Origin: Amycolatopsis xylanica
GTDB lineage: Bacteria > Actinomycetota > Actinomycetes > Mycobacteriales > Pseudonocardiaceae
Reading direction: 5' to 3'
NCBI RefSeq assembly: GCF_900107045.1
Contig: NZ_FNON01000006.1
Location: 248,001-312,000, forward strand
Length of the DNA: 64,000 nucleotides
The notes under the pieces were generated by a model that did no database searches, was not told the DNA's origin, and saw only the letters and a program-made list of their open reading frames with translations. The position numbers and the translations under genes were made by a program. This document shows positions 16,875 to 24,906 of the stretch, piece after piece. Position 1 is the first letter of the stretch. Each line of letters begins with the position of its first letter.

Positions 16875-18255
16875 GGAGTGCCCGCTTCATGACCTTGCCC
16901 ATGTCGTTGCGCGGCAGCTCGGTCAGATACCGGACCACCCGAGGTCGTTTGTGCGGCGACAGCAGCCGCGCGACGTGCGAAGCGAGCTCCTCCAGCGGAG
17001 GTTCCGCGCCGGACGGCACCACCCAGGCCACGATCCGCTCGCCGAGATCGGGATCCGGCTCACCCGTCACCGCGACCTCCGCGACCCCGGGATGCTCCAG
17101 CAGCGCGTTCTCGATCTCGCCCGCGCCGATCTTGTAGCCGCCGCTCTTGATCAGGTCGGTCGCCTTGCGGCCGACGATCTTCACGTACCCGTCCGCGTCA
17201 CGCGTGGCCATGTCACCGGTGCGGAACCAGCCGTCTTCGAACGCCTCGGCCGTCGCGTCCGGGCGGTTGAGGTACTCGGTGAACAGGTTCGGCCCGCGCA
17301 CCTGGATCTCGCCCAGTTCGGCGTCACCCACAAGACGGAGTTCGACACCGGGCAGCGGCACCCCGACCGTCCCCGGCTTGCGCTCGCCGTCGGCGCGGAC
17401 GCTGGTGTTCATCAGCGTCTCGGTCATCCCGTACCGCTCGACCACCTGCTGCCCGGTCGCCTCGGTGATCAGCTCGTGGTCGTGCACCGGCAACGCGGCG
17501 GACCCCGACACCAGCAGCCGCGCGCCCCGCAACGCGTCGGCCAGCGCGGTGTTCGAAGCGACCTCACCGGCGATCCGGTGGTACATCGTCGGCACGCCGA
17601 ACATCATGGTCGCGCCGCCGGCCAGCTCCCGCGCGATGCCCTCGGTCGTGAACCGCCCGAGATGCCGCACGGAGCCGCCACGCCGCAGCGGTCCGAGTAT
17701 CCCCAGTATCAGCCCGTGCACGTGGAACAGCGGCAGCGCGTGCACCAGCACGTCGTCGGCGGTCCACTGCCAGGCGTCCTCGAGCGCGTCGAGTGTCGAC
17801 GTGATCGCCCGGCGGGGGAGCACGACGCCCTTCGGCGGGCCGGTCGTCCCGGAGGTGTAGACGATCAGCGCGGGCGCCTCGTCATCGGCTTCCGCGGGCA
17901 GTTCGCGCAGGTCACCGGTCAGGTCGATGTCCACACGCGGCACCGCCGCGAGCCCGTCGGGCAGCGTCACGCCCGGCTCGACCAGCACGATCGACGGCTC
18001 GCTGTCGGCCAGGATGTGCCCGAGCTCGCGCTCGCCGATCTTCGGGTTCAGCGGCACCGCGGGCACCCCGGCCAGCAGCGCGGCGACCACGGCCACACTG
18101 GTGTGCAGGGTCGGCGTCGCCCACACCGCGACCCGGTCTCCCGGCAGCTCCGCCGCGATCGCGCCCGCCACCCCGGCGAGCCGTTCGTAGGTCAGCGCTC
18201 GGTCTCCGAAGCGGATCGCTTCCTTGCCGGACGGGTTCGTCAACGCGGGGAACAA
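16867..18255 (-). CDS. matB: malonyl-CoA synthetase
   Basis: 462-residue ANL-superfamily acyl-CoA synthetase that ligates malonate (often also methylmalonate) to CoA with ATP. Motifs: phosphate loop VYTSGTTGPPKGVVL, ERYGMTETLMNTSVRADG, GDMATRDADGYVKIVGRK hinge, and the adenylation Lys in NDMGKVMKR at the C-terminus. The long stretch HALPLFHVHGLILGILGPLR is nearly as I recall it in Streptomyces MatB. The likely start is TTG at 18255, preceded by GAGGAGG; the longer open frame antisense to tsaB is not real. Supplies extender units for fatty-acid or polyketide synthesis. Confidence 0.9.
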   Translation of the reverse strand: MFPALTNPSGKEAIRFGDRALTYERLAGVAGAIAAELPGDRVAVWATPTLHTSVAVVAALLAGVPAVPLNPKIGERELGHILADSEPSIVLVEPGVTLPDGLAAVPRVDIDLTGDLRELPAEADDEAPALIVYTSGTTGPPKGVVLPRRAITSTLDALEDAWQWTADDVLVHALPLFHVHGLILGILGPLRRGGSVRHLGRFTTEGIARELAGGATMMFGVPTMYHRIAGEVASNTALADALRGARLLVSGSAALPVHDHELITEATGQQVVERYGMTETLMNTSVRADGERKPGTVGVPLPGVELRLVGDAELGEIQVRGPNLFTEYLNRPDATAEAFEDGWFRTGDMATRDADGYVKIVGRKATDLIKSGGYKIGAGEIENALLEHPGVAEVAVTGEPDPDLGERIVAWVVPSGAEPPLEELASHVARLLSPHKRPRVVRYLTELPRNDMGKVMKRALHA

Positions 18256-18322
18256 CCGATCGACCTCCTCTGCGTCTAGCCGAGTGAAACGGTATCTACC
18301 ACAGGTCGTAGGCTGGGACACC

Positions 18323-18976
18323 GTGCTGGTACTGGCCCTGGACACCTCGACACCCGCGATCACGGCAGGCGTCGTGCAGCTCGACGACACCCGGCTCGAG
18401 GTGCTCGCCGAGCAGGTGACGCTGAACGCCCGCGCCCATGGCGAGCTTCTCACCCCTCATCTGCTCGAGGCGGTCAACGCCGCAGACATCACACTCGCTC
18501 AGCTCGACGCGATCGTCGTCGGCGTCGGGCCCGGTCCGTTCACCGGCCTGCGTGCCGGGATGGCGACCGCGGCCGCGCTGGGGCACGCGCTCGGCATCCC
18601 CGTGCACCCCGTCTGCGGGCTCGACGCCATCGCCATCCAGGCGGAGCACGGCGCCCCGCTGCTGGTCGCGACCGATGCGCGCCGCCGTGAGGTCTACTGG
18701 GCCGCGTACGACGCCGAAGCCCGCCGCGTCGACGGCCCGCACGTCGACAAGCCCGCCGAGCTGAAGCCCGAGGCCAAGACGGCCGCCGGTGAAGGCGCCG
18801 AGCTGTACGCGGACGTGCTCGGCCTCGAGGTCATCGGGCCGCGCTTCCCGTCGCCCGCCGGGCTGGTCGCCGCCGCTCGCGACAGCTTCGGCAAGGAGCC
18901 CGAGCCGCTGACCCCGCTGTACCTCCGCCGCCCCGACGCCGTCGAGCCGACCGCGCGCAAGCGGGTGACCGCGTGA
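18323..18976 (+). CDS. tsaB: tRNA t6A37 complex subunit TsaB
   Basis: 217-residue ASKHA-fold partner of TsaD. Begins MLVLALDTSTPAITAGV and has the diagnostic GVGPGPFTGLRAGMATA around residue 70; like other TsaB proteins it lacks the metal-binding HxxxH of TsaD. GTG start at 18323. Overlaps rimI by 4 bp (GTGA) and is the first gene of tsaB-rimI-tsaD. The divergent matB start is only 67 bp away, so both promoters are in that short gap. Confidence 0.93.
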   Translation: MLVLALDTSTPAITAGVVQLDDTRLEVLAEQVTLNARAHGELLTPHLLEAVNAADITLAQLDAIVVGVGPGPFTGLRAGMATAAALGHALGIPVHPVCGLDAIAIQAEHGAPLLVATDARRREVYWAAYDAEARRVDGPHVDKPAELKPEAKTAAGEGAELYADVLGLEVIGPRFPSPAGLVAAARDSFGKEPEPLTPLYLRRPDAVEPTARKRVTA

Positions 18977-19446
18977 GGCTGGAAGCCTTACGACGCAAGG
19001 ACATTCCTCGTTGCGTCGAGATCGAAGCCGTGCTGTTCGCCGGCGACGACCCGTGGAGCGCCCGCGCGTTCCACGCGGAGCTCGACGCGGGCGGCTACTA
19101 CCTCGTCGCCCGCGACGACGAGGACACGCTGATCGGATACGCCGGGCTCGCCGTCGTCGGCCGCAAGCTCGGCGAGTTCGAGGCGAGCGTGCACACCATC
19201 GGCGTCGATCCCGATCACCAGGGGAAAGGCGCGGGAAAAGCGCTGCTCGGCGCGTTGCTCGCGCGCGCGGACGAACTGTTCGCACCTGTGTTCCTGGAAG
19301 TGCGCACTGACAATCAGCAGGCGATCGGGCTGTACGAGGCCAACGGCTTCGCCAGGATCGGCCTGCGCAAACGGTATTACCAGCCGTCCGGCGCGGACGC
19401 CTACACGATGATGCGTCCCGCGCGGACCGAGGAGGTGGCAGGCTGA
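18973..19446 (+). CDS. rimI: ribosomal protein S18-alanine N-acetyltransferase
   Basis: 157-residue GNAT-family acetyltransferase. Acetyl-CoA-binding motif A is seen at VDPDHQGKGAGKALL (about residues 77-91), followed by LEVRTDNQQAIGLYEANGF and a C-terminal RYYQPSGADAYTM typical of RimI. It acetylates the N-terminal Ala of S18 in E. coli. GTG start inside the tsaB stop; 1-bp overlap with tsaD. Sandwiching between tsaB and tsaD is conserved in actinobacteria (Rv3421c-Rv3419c). Confidence 0.93.
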   Translation: MRLEALRRKDIPRCVEIEAVLFAGDDPWSARAFHAELDAGGYYLVARDDEDTLIGYAGLAVVGRKLGEFEASVHTIGVDPDHQGKGAGKALLGALLARADELFAPVFLEVRTDNQQAIGLYEANGFARIGLRKRYYQPSGADAYTMMRPARTEEVAG

Positions 19447-20492
19447 TGCCCAAGATCATCATGGGGATCGAGAGCTCCTGCGATGAGACAGGGGTCGGTC
19501 TCGTCCGGCTGCACGACGACGGCGCGGTCGAGCTGCTCGCCGACGAGGTCGCGTCCAGTGTGGACCAGCACGCCCGGTTCGGTGGCGTGGTGCCGGAAAT
19601 CGCCAGCCGCGCGCATATGGAGGCGATGGTCCCGACCGCGGACCGCGCGTTCGAGAAGGCCGGGCTCAAACTGTCCGATGTGGACGCCATCGCGGTGACC
19701 GCGGGGCCGGGCCTGTCCGGCGCGCTGCTGGTCGGCGTCTCGGCGGCCAAGGCCTACGCGGCGGCGCTGGGTGTGCCGCTCTACGGCGTCAACCACCTCG
19801 CCGGGCACATCGCGGTCGACACGCTGCAGCACGGCCCGTTGCCGACGCCGTGCCTCGGGCTGCTCGTTTCCGGTGGCCACACGCAGCTGCTGCGCATCGA
19901 CGACATCGCCTCGTCGATCACCGAGCTCGGGTCCACTGTGGACGACGCGGCCGGTGAGGCCTACGACAAGGTCGCCCGTGTGCTCGGCCTGCCGTATCCC
20001 GGTGGCCCGCCGATCGACAAGGCCGCCAAGGAAGGCGACCCGAAGGCGATCGCGTTCCCGCGCGGGATGACCGGACCGCGTGACGCGAAGTTCGACTTTT
20101 CCTTCTCCGGCTTGAAAACCGCGGTCGCTCGCTGGATCGAGGCCGCCGAGCGTCGTGGCGACGACATCCCGGTCAACGACGTCGCCGCGTCGTTCCAGGA
20201 GGCCGTCGCGGACGTGCTGACCGCGAAGGCGGTGAAGGCCGCCAAGGAACTCGGGATCGACACGATGGTGATTTCCGGTGGCGTGGCGGCGAATTCACGG
20301 CTGTCCGGCCTGGCGGCCGAGCGCTGTGAAGCCGCCGGCATCACGTTGCGTGTGCCGCGGCCGCGGCTGTGCACGGACAACGGCGCGATGATCGCGGCGC
20401 TCGGCGCGCACGTCGTCGCCGCCGGACGGCCACCGTCCTCTTTGGACTTGTCAGCCAACCCGGCGCTGCCGGTCAGCGTGGTGTCGTTCTGA
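19446..20492 (+). CDS. tsaD: tRNA N6-adenosine threonylcarbamoyltransferase
   Basis: 348-residue Kae1/TsaD enzyme that transfers the threonylcarbamoyl group to A37 of tRNA. Begins GIESSCDETGVGLV; the metal-binding NHLAGH gives His117 and His121; LLVSGGHTQL, FSGLKTAV and ISGGVAANSRL complete the family signature. ATG at 19446 overlaps the rimI stop. Its last 42 bp overlap the 3' end of the convergent UDP-GlcNAc epimerase gene. With TsaE and TsaB the window encodes three of the four t6A proteins; TsaC is elsewhere. Confidence 0.97.
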   Translation: MPKIIMGIESSCDETGVGLVRLHDDGAVELLADEVASSVDQHARFGGVVPEIASRAHMEAMVPTADRAFEKAGLKLSDVDAIAVTAGPGLSGALLVGVSAAKAYAAALGVPLYGVNHLAGHIAVDTLQHGPLPTPCLGLLVSGGHTQLLRIDDIASSITELGSTVDDAAGEAYDKVARVLGLPYPGGPPIDKAAKEGDPKAIAFPRGMTGPRDAKFDFSFSGLKTAVARWIEAAERRGDDIPVNDVAASFQEAVADVLTAKAVKAAKELGIDTMVISGGVAANSRLSGLAAERCEAAGITLRVPRPRLCTDNGAMIAALGAHVVAAGRPPSSLDLSANPALPVSVVSF

Positions 20493-21632
20493 GAAGGTGC
20501 CCAGCAGGGCTTCCATCGCCAGCACGGCTTTGGCGGCGGCATCGCCCGCGCCGTAAGGGTTCGAGCTGGGCGCGGCCACGAGCGTGCCCGCCAGCAGGCG
20601 CCTGGCCGTCGACACGATGAGCTCGGTGTCGGTGCCGACCAGCCACGCGTGCCCGGCGTCGACCGCCTCGCGGCGCTCGGTGCTCTCGCGCAGCACGAGC
20701 ACCGGCGTGCCGAACGTCGGCGCTTCTTCTTGGATACCACCGGAATCGGTCAGCACCAGCGCCGCCAGCCTCAGCGCGCGGACGAGATCGGGATAGCCGA
20801 GCGGGCCGGTGACCGTCACCCGCTCCAAGCCCGCGAGCCCGGCCTCGACCTGCGCGCGCACTGATGGGTTCGGATGCACCGGGAACAGGACCTGCACGTC
20901 TTCGTGCTCGCGCACGATCCGGCGGACGGCCGCGAGCGTGCGCTCCAGCGGTTCACCCCAGGACTCCCGTCGATGCGAAGTGACCAGCACCAGCCGTTCC
21001 CCGGCCTCGGCGACCTCCATCTCCAGCAGCGCGAGCGCGCTGTTGGCGGCGGGCAGATCACGCGCCGCGATGGCGCGCACCGCGTCGACCACGGTGTTCC
21101 CGGTGACCACGATCCGCGGCGACGGCACGCCCTCGTCGCGCAGCGCCTCGGCGGCCTGCCGGGTCGGCGCCAGGTGCAGCGCGGCGATCCGCGACACCAT
21201 TTGCCGGTTTCCCTCTTCGGGAAACGGTGATTCGAGGTCATTCGTGCGCAAACCGGCTTCCAGGTGCACTACCGGGATGCCACGCCAGAACGCGGCGAGC
21301 GCGCCCGCGAGCGCCGTGGTGGTGTCGCCCTGGACGACGACCGCGGCCGGGCGGTGACGGTCCAAGGTCCGGTCGATGGCCGGGAGCAGCCCCGAAACCA
21401 GCTCGGCCTGCCCGCCCGACGCGCGCGGCGGCAGGTCCAGCCAGGCGTCGATGGCCACGCCGAACGGCATCAGCGCCTGCTCGACCATGCCCTCGTGCTG
21501 GCCACTGTGCACCAGCAGGGACCGCAGCACCGGATGATCGCCGAGCGCCCGCGCCACCGGAGCCAGCTTGATCGCCTCGGGACGCGTCCCAATGAGCAGC
21601 AATACGTCCACGTCAGCGAACTCCTCGGCCAT
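20451..21632 (-). CDS. wecB: UDP-N-acetylglucosamine 2-epimerase (non-hydrolysing)
   Basis: 393-residue WecB/MnaA-type epimerase giving UDP-N-acetylmannosamine, precursor of ManNAc-containing glycans or teichoic-acid linkers. Motifs: LLLIGTRPEAIKLAPVARAL at the N-terminus, VVQGDTTTALA, VVHLEAGLRT, SHRRESWGEP, and LTDSGGIQEEAPTFGTPVLV binding UDP. ATG at 21632. The C-terminus extends antisense into tsaD. The next minus-strand genes upstream encode surface-anchored proteins, and a glycosyltransferase lies near, so a role in cell-surface glycan supply is plausible but not shown. Confidence 0.92.
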   Translation of the reverse strand: MAEEFADVDVLLLIGTRPEAIKLAPVARALGDHPVLRSLLVHSGQHEGMVEQALMPFGVAIDAWLDLPPRASGGQAELVSGLLPAIDRTLDRHRPAAVVVQGDTTTALAGALAAFWRGIPVVHLEAGLRTNDLESPFPEEGNRQMVSRIAALHLAPTRQAAEALRDEGVPSPRIVVTGNTVVDAVRAIAARDLPAANSALALLEMEVAEAGERLVLVTSHRRESWGEPLERTLAAVRRIVREHEDVQVLFPVHPNPSVRAQVEAGLAGLERVTVTGPLGYPDLVRALRLAALVLTDSGGIQEEAPTFGTPVLVLRESTERREAVDAGHAWLVGTDTELIVSTARRLLAGTLVAAPSSNPYGAGDAAAKAVLAMEALLGTFSERHHADRQRRVG

Positions 21633-21705
21633 GACTCAGTATGTCTGGAAAACGTGCCGAATGGCTGCCGTCGGGCAGTGAATACCCGACGGCAGCCCGA
21701 ATCAA

Positions 21706-21888
21706 TCAGCTCGCCCGATGCCGGGCCATGCGCTGAGTGCGCCGGTAGGAGGCGAAGACGGCGACCGCGCCGAGCACCAGCAGCAGCACGCCGACCGCGA
21801 TCCACCAGCCGACATCGGCGCCGGTCGCGGCGAGCGCGCCGACCCCACCGCCCGCGGTGCCGACACCGGCACCTGGCACTTTGTACAT
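21706..21888 (-). CDS. 60-residue stand-alone sorting-signal protein (LAATG)
   Basis: A tiny protein made almost only of a cell-wall sorting signal: a Gly/Ala-rich N-terminus, LAATG at residues 19-23, a hydrophobic segment (about 27-46) and a basic RRTQRMARHR tail. LAxTG is the form used by class E sortases of high-GC actinobacteria. There is no signal peptide. ATG at 21888 has a GAGGG ribosome-binding site and follows the anchored-protein gene by only 13 bp, so both are in one operon. Either it is a real mini-protein processed by a sortase, or a detached anchor of an ancestral larger protein; the clean spacing and ribosome-binding site favour a real gene. Confidence 0.65.
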   Translation of the reverse strand: MYKVPGAGVGTAGGGVGALAATGADVGWWIAVGVLLLVLGAVAVFASYRRTQRMARHRAS

Positions 21889-21901
21889 TTCGGACCCTCG
21901 C

Positions 21902-22675
21902 TTACGCGGTCGCGCGGCGGCGGTTCCGGGTGATCCTGGTGCCGATCGGCACCGCGATCGCCCCGAGCACACCGAACGCGATCCACAGGCCCGCGCCGGA
22001 CGCCAGCGGCATCGGCAGGCCCGCCGGGCCGCAGGTCGCGGACGAGACGATCACGTCACCGGAGCCGAGCGGCTGCAGCGCGGCGCCGAGCAGTTTCACG
22101 TGCAGCGCGTTGACCGTGAGGCTGCCGTCCTTGTTCTTGATCTGCTCGTTGAGGATGACCGTGGCGACGTTGATGTCACCGAGGCCGACCTTGAGCGTGG
22201 TGTTGGCCGCCGGGGTCACCGGGATTTCGCCGAGGCTGCCGAGATCGGCCTTGGCGAAGGTGCTGGAGCCCTGTACGCCCTTCTGGGTCGCGCTGCACTT
22301 GGCCTCGATCAGCTTGACGCCGACCTTGCCGAGCGCGCCTTCGAGCAGCGGCAGCCGGACGTCGGCCGTGCTGGCCTTCGACGACACGGCGCCGGATTCC
22401 GCGTCCCGCTTGGCCTCGGTGTTGATCGCGCCCGCGACCAGGATGCCCGGCAGGTCCACCTTGGCCAGGCTCATCTTCTCGGGGCCTGCCGTGCTGGCCG
22501 CCGAGAACGGGCCTGCCTGCACGGCGTCGGCGCCGAGCAGCTTCACATCCGCTTTGACGCCGTACGCGGAGCCGTCGCCGGCGGCCGCCGAAGCGGGCAC
22601 GGCACCGGCTAGTACGACGCCCGCGACCACGGCGCCGAGCAGCCCGGCCCGGCGCAAGAGGTGCGTCTTCTTCAA
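21902..22675 (-). CDS. secreted protein with C-terminal membrane/sorting anchor
   Basis: 257 residues. Signal peptide (KKTHLLRR, then a hydrophobic core to PASAAA, cleavage near residue 31). The mature part is a Gly/Ala/Val-rich beta-type domain with two Cys (in EAKCSATQ and SATCGPAG) that may pair. The C-terminus has a tripartite signal: LPMPLASG, a hydrophobic segment (about 225-245), then RITRNRRRATA. This resembles the choice-of-anchor type of actinobacterial surface proteins. The start is TTG at 22675 with GGAGG six bases upstream. The divergent exosortase-like gene 272 bp away is the obvious candidate for processing it. No enzymatic motif seen. Confidence 0.75.
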   Translation of the reverse strand: MKKTHLLRRAGLLGAVVAGVVLAGAVPASAAAGDGSAYGVKADVKLLGADAVQAGPFSAASTAGPEKMSLAKVDLPGILVAGAINTEAKRDAESGAVSSKASTADVRLPLLEGALGKVGVKLIEAKCSATQKGVQGSSTFAKADLGSLGEIPVTPAANTTLKVGLGDINVATVILNEQIKNKDGSLTVNALHVKLLGAALQPLGSGDVIVSSATCGPAGLPMPLASGAGLWIAFGVLGAIAVPIGTRITRNRRRATA

Positions 22676-22947
22676 CTGGTCCTCCGGAATAGGGGAATAG
22701 GAAAGTCACGGCCGGTGCCGGGCGTTTTTACGCTGGGTGTATCCCGGCAAGGAGTTCTTCGGCTCGTGATCCGACTATCGCCACTGAAGAGCGAAATAGC
22801 ACGGAAAACATCGTTAACCACCCGCAAGAGTGGTCTTTCGCGTTATCACCTGATCGGCCGAGCAAGTAGCGCGCCGTTCCTGCCGAAAGCGTCAAGGTAG
22901 TGAGGCGATCGGGCGCCCGTTATTCATCGACCAGTGAGGAAATCATT

Positions 22948-23475
22948 GTGGCGGTAGCTGACGCCCCTGTGGGCCGTTTTCCGATGCGCCTGAGCGTGTT
23001 CGCACTGGTCGCAGCCGGTGTGGTGCTCGTGCTGATCGAGCGTGCCTACCGGGTTTTCGAAGTCCACCTGTCAGGTTTGATACTGAGCGTCATCACCTCA
23101 TCGGGTACCGAAGTCGTGGGTGATCGCGAAACTGTCTACTTTGGGTTGTCGGGCGATACTCCACTCGGGTTGAGAATGACGCCGGAGTGCTCGTCGGTCT
23201 TTATGCTTTTGCCCCTATTGCTGGTGACCGCGGTGATGGTGTGGTTCCGGCCACAAAACTCTAGAACATTGTTCACGTCACTCGCCATTGCCGCCGTCGC
23301 CGTTGTCATCGTCAATCAACTCCGCGTACTCGCGATCGTCGGACTGGTGAACTGGCTCGGCGTCGACACCGGCTACTACTGGGGCCACACGCTGCTCGGC
23401 TCGCTGGTCAGCGTCCTCGGCGGCGCGGCAACGCTCGTGCTGTTCGTCTGGCTCTCGACCAGGCGGCGCGCATGA
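22948..23475 (+). CDS. exosortase/archaeosortase-family transpeptidase
   Basis: 175-residue polytopic membrane protein with about five membrane segments. The three catalytic residues of the exosortase/archaeosortase superfamily are present in order and context: Cys81 in TPECSSVFML at the start of a helix, Arg126 in NQLRVLAIVGL, and His147 in YYWGHTLLGS. The family recognises C-terminal tripartite signals, cleaves them and transfers the protein to another anchor. Start GTG at 22948 with GAGGA; an upstream ATG lacks a site. It is coupled (ATGA) to a glycosyltransferase and divergent from two genes for proteins with C-terminal sorting signals. It may belong to the actinobacterial exosortase P group; an HMM search would decide. 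Confidence 0.8.
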   Translation: MAVADAPVGRFPMRLSVFALVAAGVVLVLIERAYRVFEVHLSGLILSVITSSGTEVVGDRETVYFGLSGDTPLGLRMTPECSSVFMLLPLLLVTAVMVWFRPQNSRTLFTSLAIAAVAVVIVNQLRVLAIVGLVNWLGVDTGYYWGHTLLGSLVSVLGGAATLVLFVWLSTRRRA

Positions 23476-24845
23476 GCCTGAAGGTCCTGCTGGCGATCAC
23501 CCAGGCGTTCGCGCTGACGATGAGCGTCGCGTTCATCGTCTACGTGGTCGTGATCATCGTCCCATACCTGCGCCGCAAACCCGCGCCCGTCGGCGACCCC
23601 AGCGCGTTCACCTGGCATTTCTTCGTGCCCTGCCGCGACGAGCAGACGGTCATCCGCGAGACGATCACCTACCTGCGCACCACGTTCCCGGCCGCGCACA
23701 TCTGGGTCATCGACGACGATTCCGAGGACCGCACCGCCCGCGTCGTGCGCGCGCTGTGGCGACGGCGTGGCGCGCCGGACAAGTTCCTCCACCTGGTGCC
23801 ACGCAAGCGCCCAGAAGCCCGCACGGGCAAGGGGGACGCGCTCAACGCGGCTTACCAAGAACTCAACGTCTGGCTCGGCGACGGAAGGCGTGACAACGCC
23901 GTGGTGATCGTCGTCGACGCCGACGGCAGGCCCGCCGCGAACTGCCTCGAGGTTTGCGCGGCCGCGCATCTCTTCGGCGACGAGACGATCGGCGCGGTCC
24001 AGCTCGACGTCTGGATGAGCAATGTGGACACCCCGCCGCGGCGCCGATTCTGGCTGTCGCGTGCGTTCGGCCTGAAACTGGCCCAGTTGCAGGACTTGGA
24101 GTTCCGCACGGCGATCGCGGCCATCCAGACCTCGCGCGGGTTCACCGGCACGATCTCCATGGGCGGCAACGGCCAGTTCACCCGGCTCACCGCGCTCGAC
24201 TCGATCGCGGGCGAGAACGAGCAGCCGTGGCGCGGCTCGCTGCTGGAGGACTTCGAACTCGGCGTCCACCTGCTCACCGAAGGCTGGCGCACCGGTTACA
24301 CGCCGGATTCCCATGTGGCACAAGAAGGTCTGTACAGCCTGCGCCGGTTCCTGGTGCAGCGCACGCGCTGGGGCCAGGGCACCATGCAGTGCGCGCGGTA
24401 CCTGCGCCGGATCTGGGATTCGCCGCACGTGAGCACCCTCGGCGCGGCCGAGATGATGTACTACCTCGCGCAGCCGTGGATGCAGCTGCTCGGCTCGCTG
24501 TTGTACCCGATCCCGTTCATCGTGCTGCTGATCAGCACGGCCGGTGATCCGGCGCAGGTGTGGACCTGGTTCGCCGACGGCGCCTGGATCCTGTTCGCGA
24601 TCTACGGCTCGTTCGGCCTGCTGCCGTTCCTCGTCTGGGGCCCGATCTACCAGATGAAATGCTTGCGCAGCAAGAACATCCTGCGCGGCATCGGCATGGG
24701 CTTCGCCTACGCGGCGTACATCTACACGTTCTACGTCACGTCATGGCGCGCGCTTTTCCGCCTGCTGCGCGGCCGCAACGGCTGGGCCAAGACCCGCCGC
24801 AACACCGAGCAAGCGCAGGGCGTCAAGGTCGCGCTGGACTCGTGA
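23472..24845 (+). CDS. processive family 2 glycosyltransferase, membrane-bound
   Basis: 457 residues. One N-terminal membrane segment (about 5-32), a cytoplasmic GT2 domain and three to four C-terminal membrane segments (from about 320 to 420). Catalytic set of processive synthases is complete: DDDSEDRT (81-88), D-x-D at 149-151, ED at 259-260 (LLEDFELG) and QRTRW at 296-300. Such enzymes (cellulose, hyaluronan, poly-GlcNAc synthase-like) polymerise a sugar and export it. The ATG overlaps the exosortase stop by 4 bp, so the two products are made together; possibly the glycan is the acceptor or decoration of the sorted protein. Sugar specificity cannot be read from the sequence. Confidence 0.85.
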   Translation: MSLKVLLAITQAFALTMSVAFIVYVVVIIVPYLRRKPAPVGDPSAFTWHFFVPCRDEQTVIRETITYLRTTFPAAHIWVIDDDSEDRTARVVRALWRRRGAPDKFLHLVPRKRPEARTGKGDALNAAYQELNVWLGDGRRDNAVVIVVDADGRPAANCLEVCAAAHLFGDETIGAVQLDVWMSNVDTPPRRRFWLSRAFGLKLAQLQDLEFRTAIAAIQTSRGFTGTISMGGNGQFTRLTALDSIAGENEQPWRGSLLEDFELGVHLLTEGWRTGYTPDSHVAQEGLYSLRRFLVQRTRWGQGTMQCARYLRRIWDSPHVSTLGAAEMMYYLAQPWMQLLGSLLYPIPFIVLLISTAGDPAQVWTWFADGAWILFAIYGSFGLLPFLVWGPIYQMKCLRSKNILRGIGMGFAYAAYIYTFYVTSWRALFRLLRGRNGWAKTRRNTEQAQGVKVALDS

Positions 24846-24847
24846 GT

Positions 24848-24902
24848 GGATAAAGCGGGCTTTATATCGGGTGCTTTCCCCGATATAAAGCCCGCTTTAT
24901 CC
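24848..24902. terminator. bidirectional terminator-like perfect palindrome
   Basis: 24-bp perfect arms (GGATAAAGCGGGCTTTATAT plus CGGG) around a 7-nt loop TGCTTTC. It lies between the convergent glycosyltransferase and amidase genes, 2 bp after one stop and 4 bp before the other, so it probably terminates both. AT-rich inner stem is unusual for this chromosome. Confidence 0.75.
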
Positions 24903-24906
24903 CGTC

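Noticed and set aside
22661..22900. A 79-codon frame in the gap upstream of the exosortase gene
   Set aside because: No ribosome-binding site, basic low-quality composition, and it fills the divergent promoter region of two real genes.
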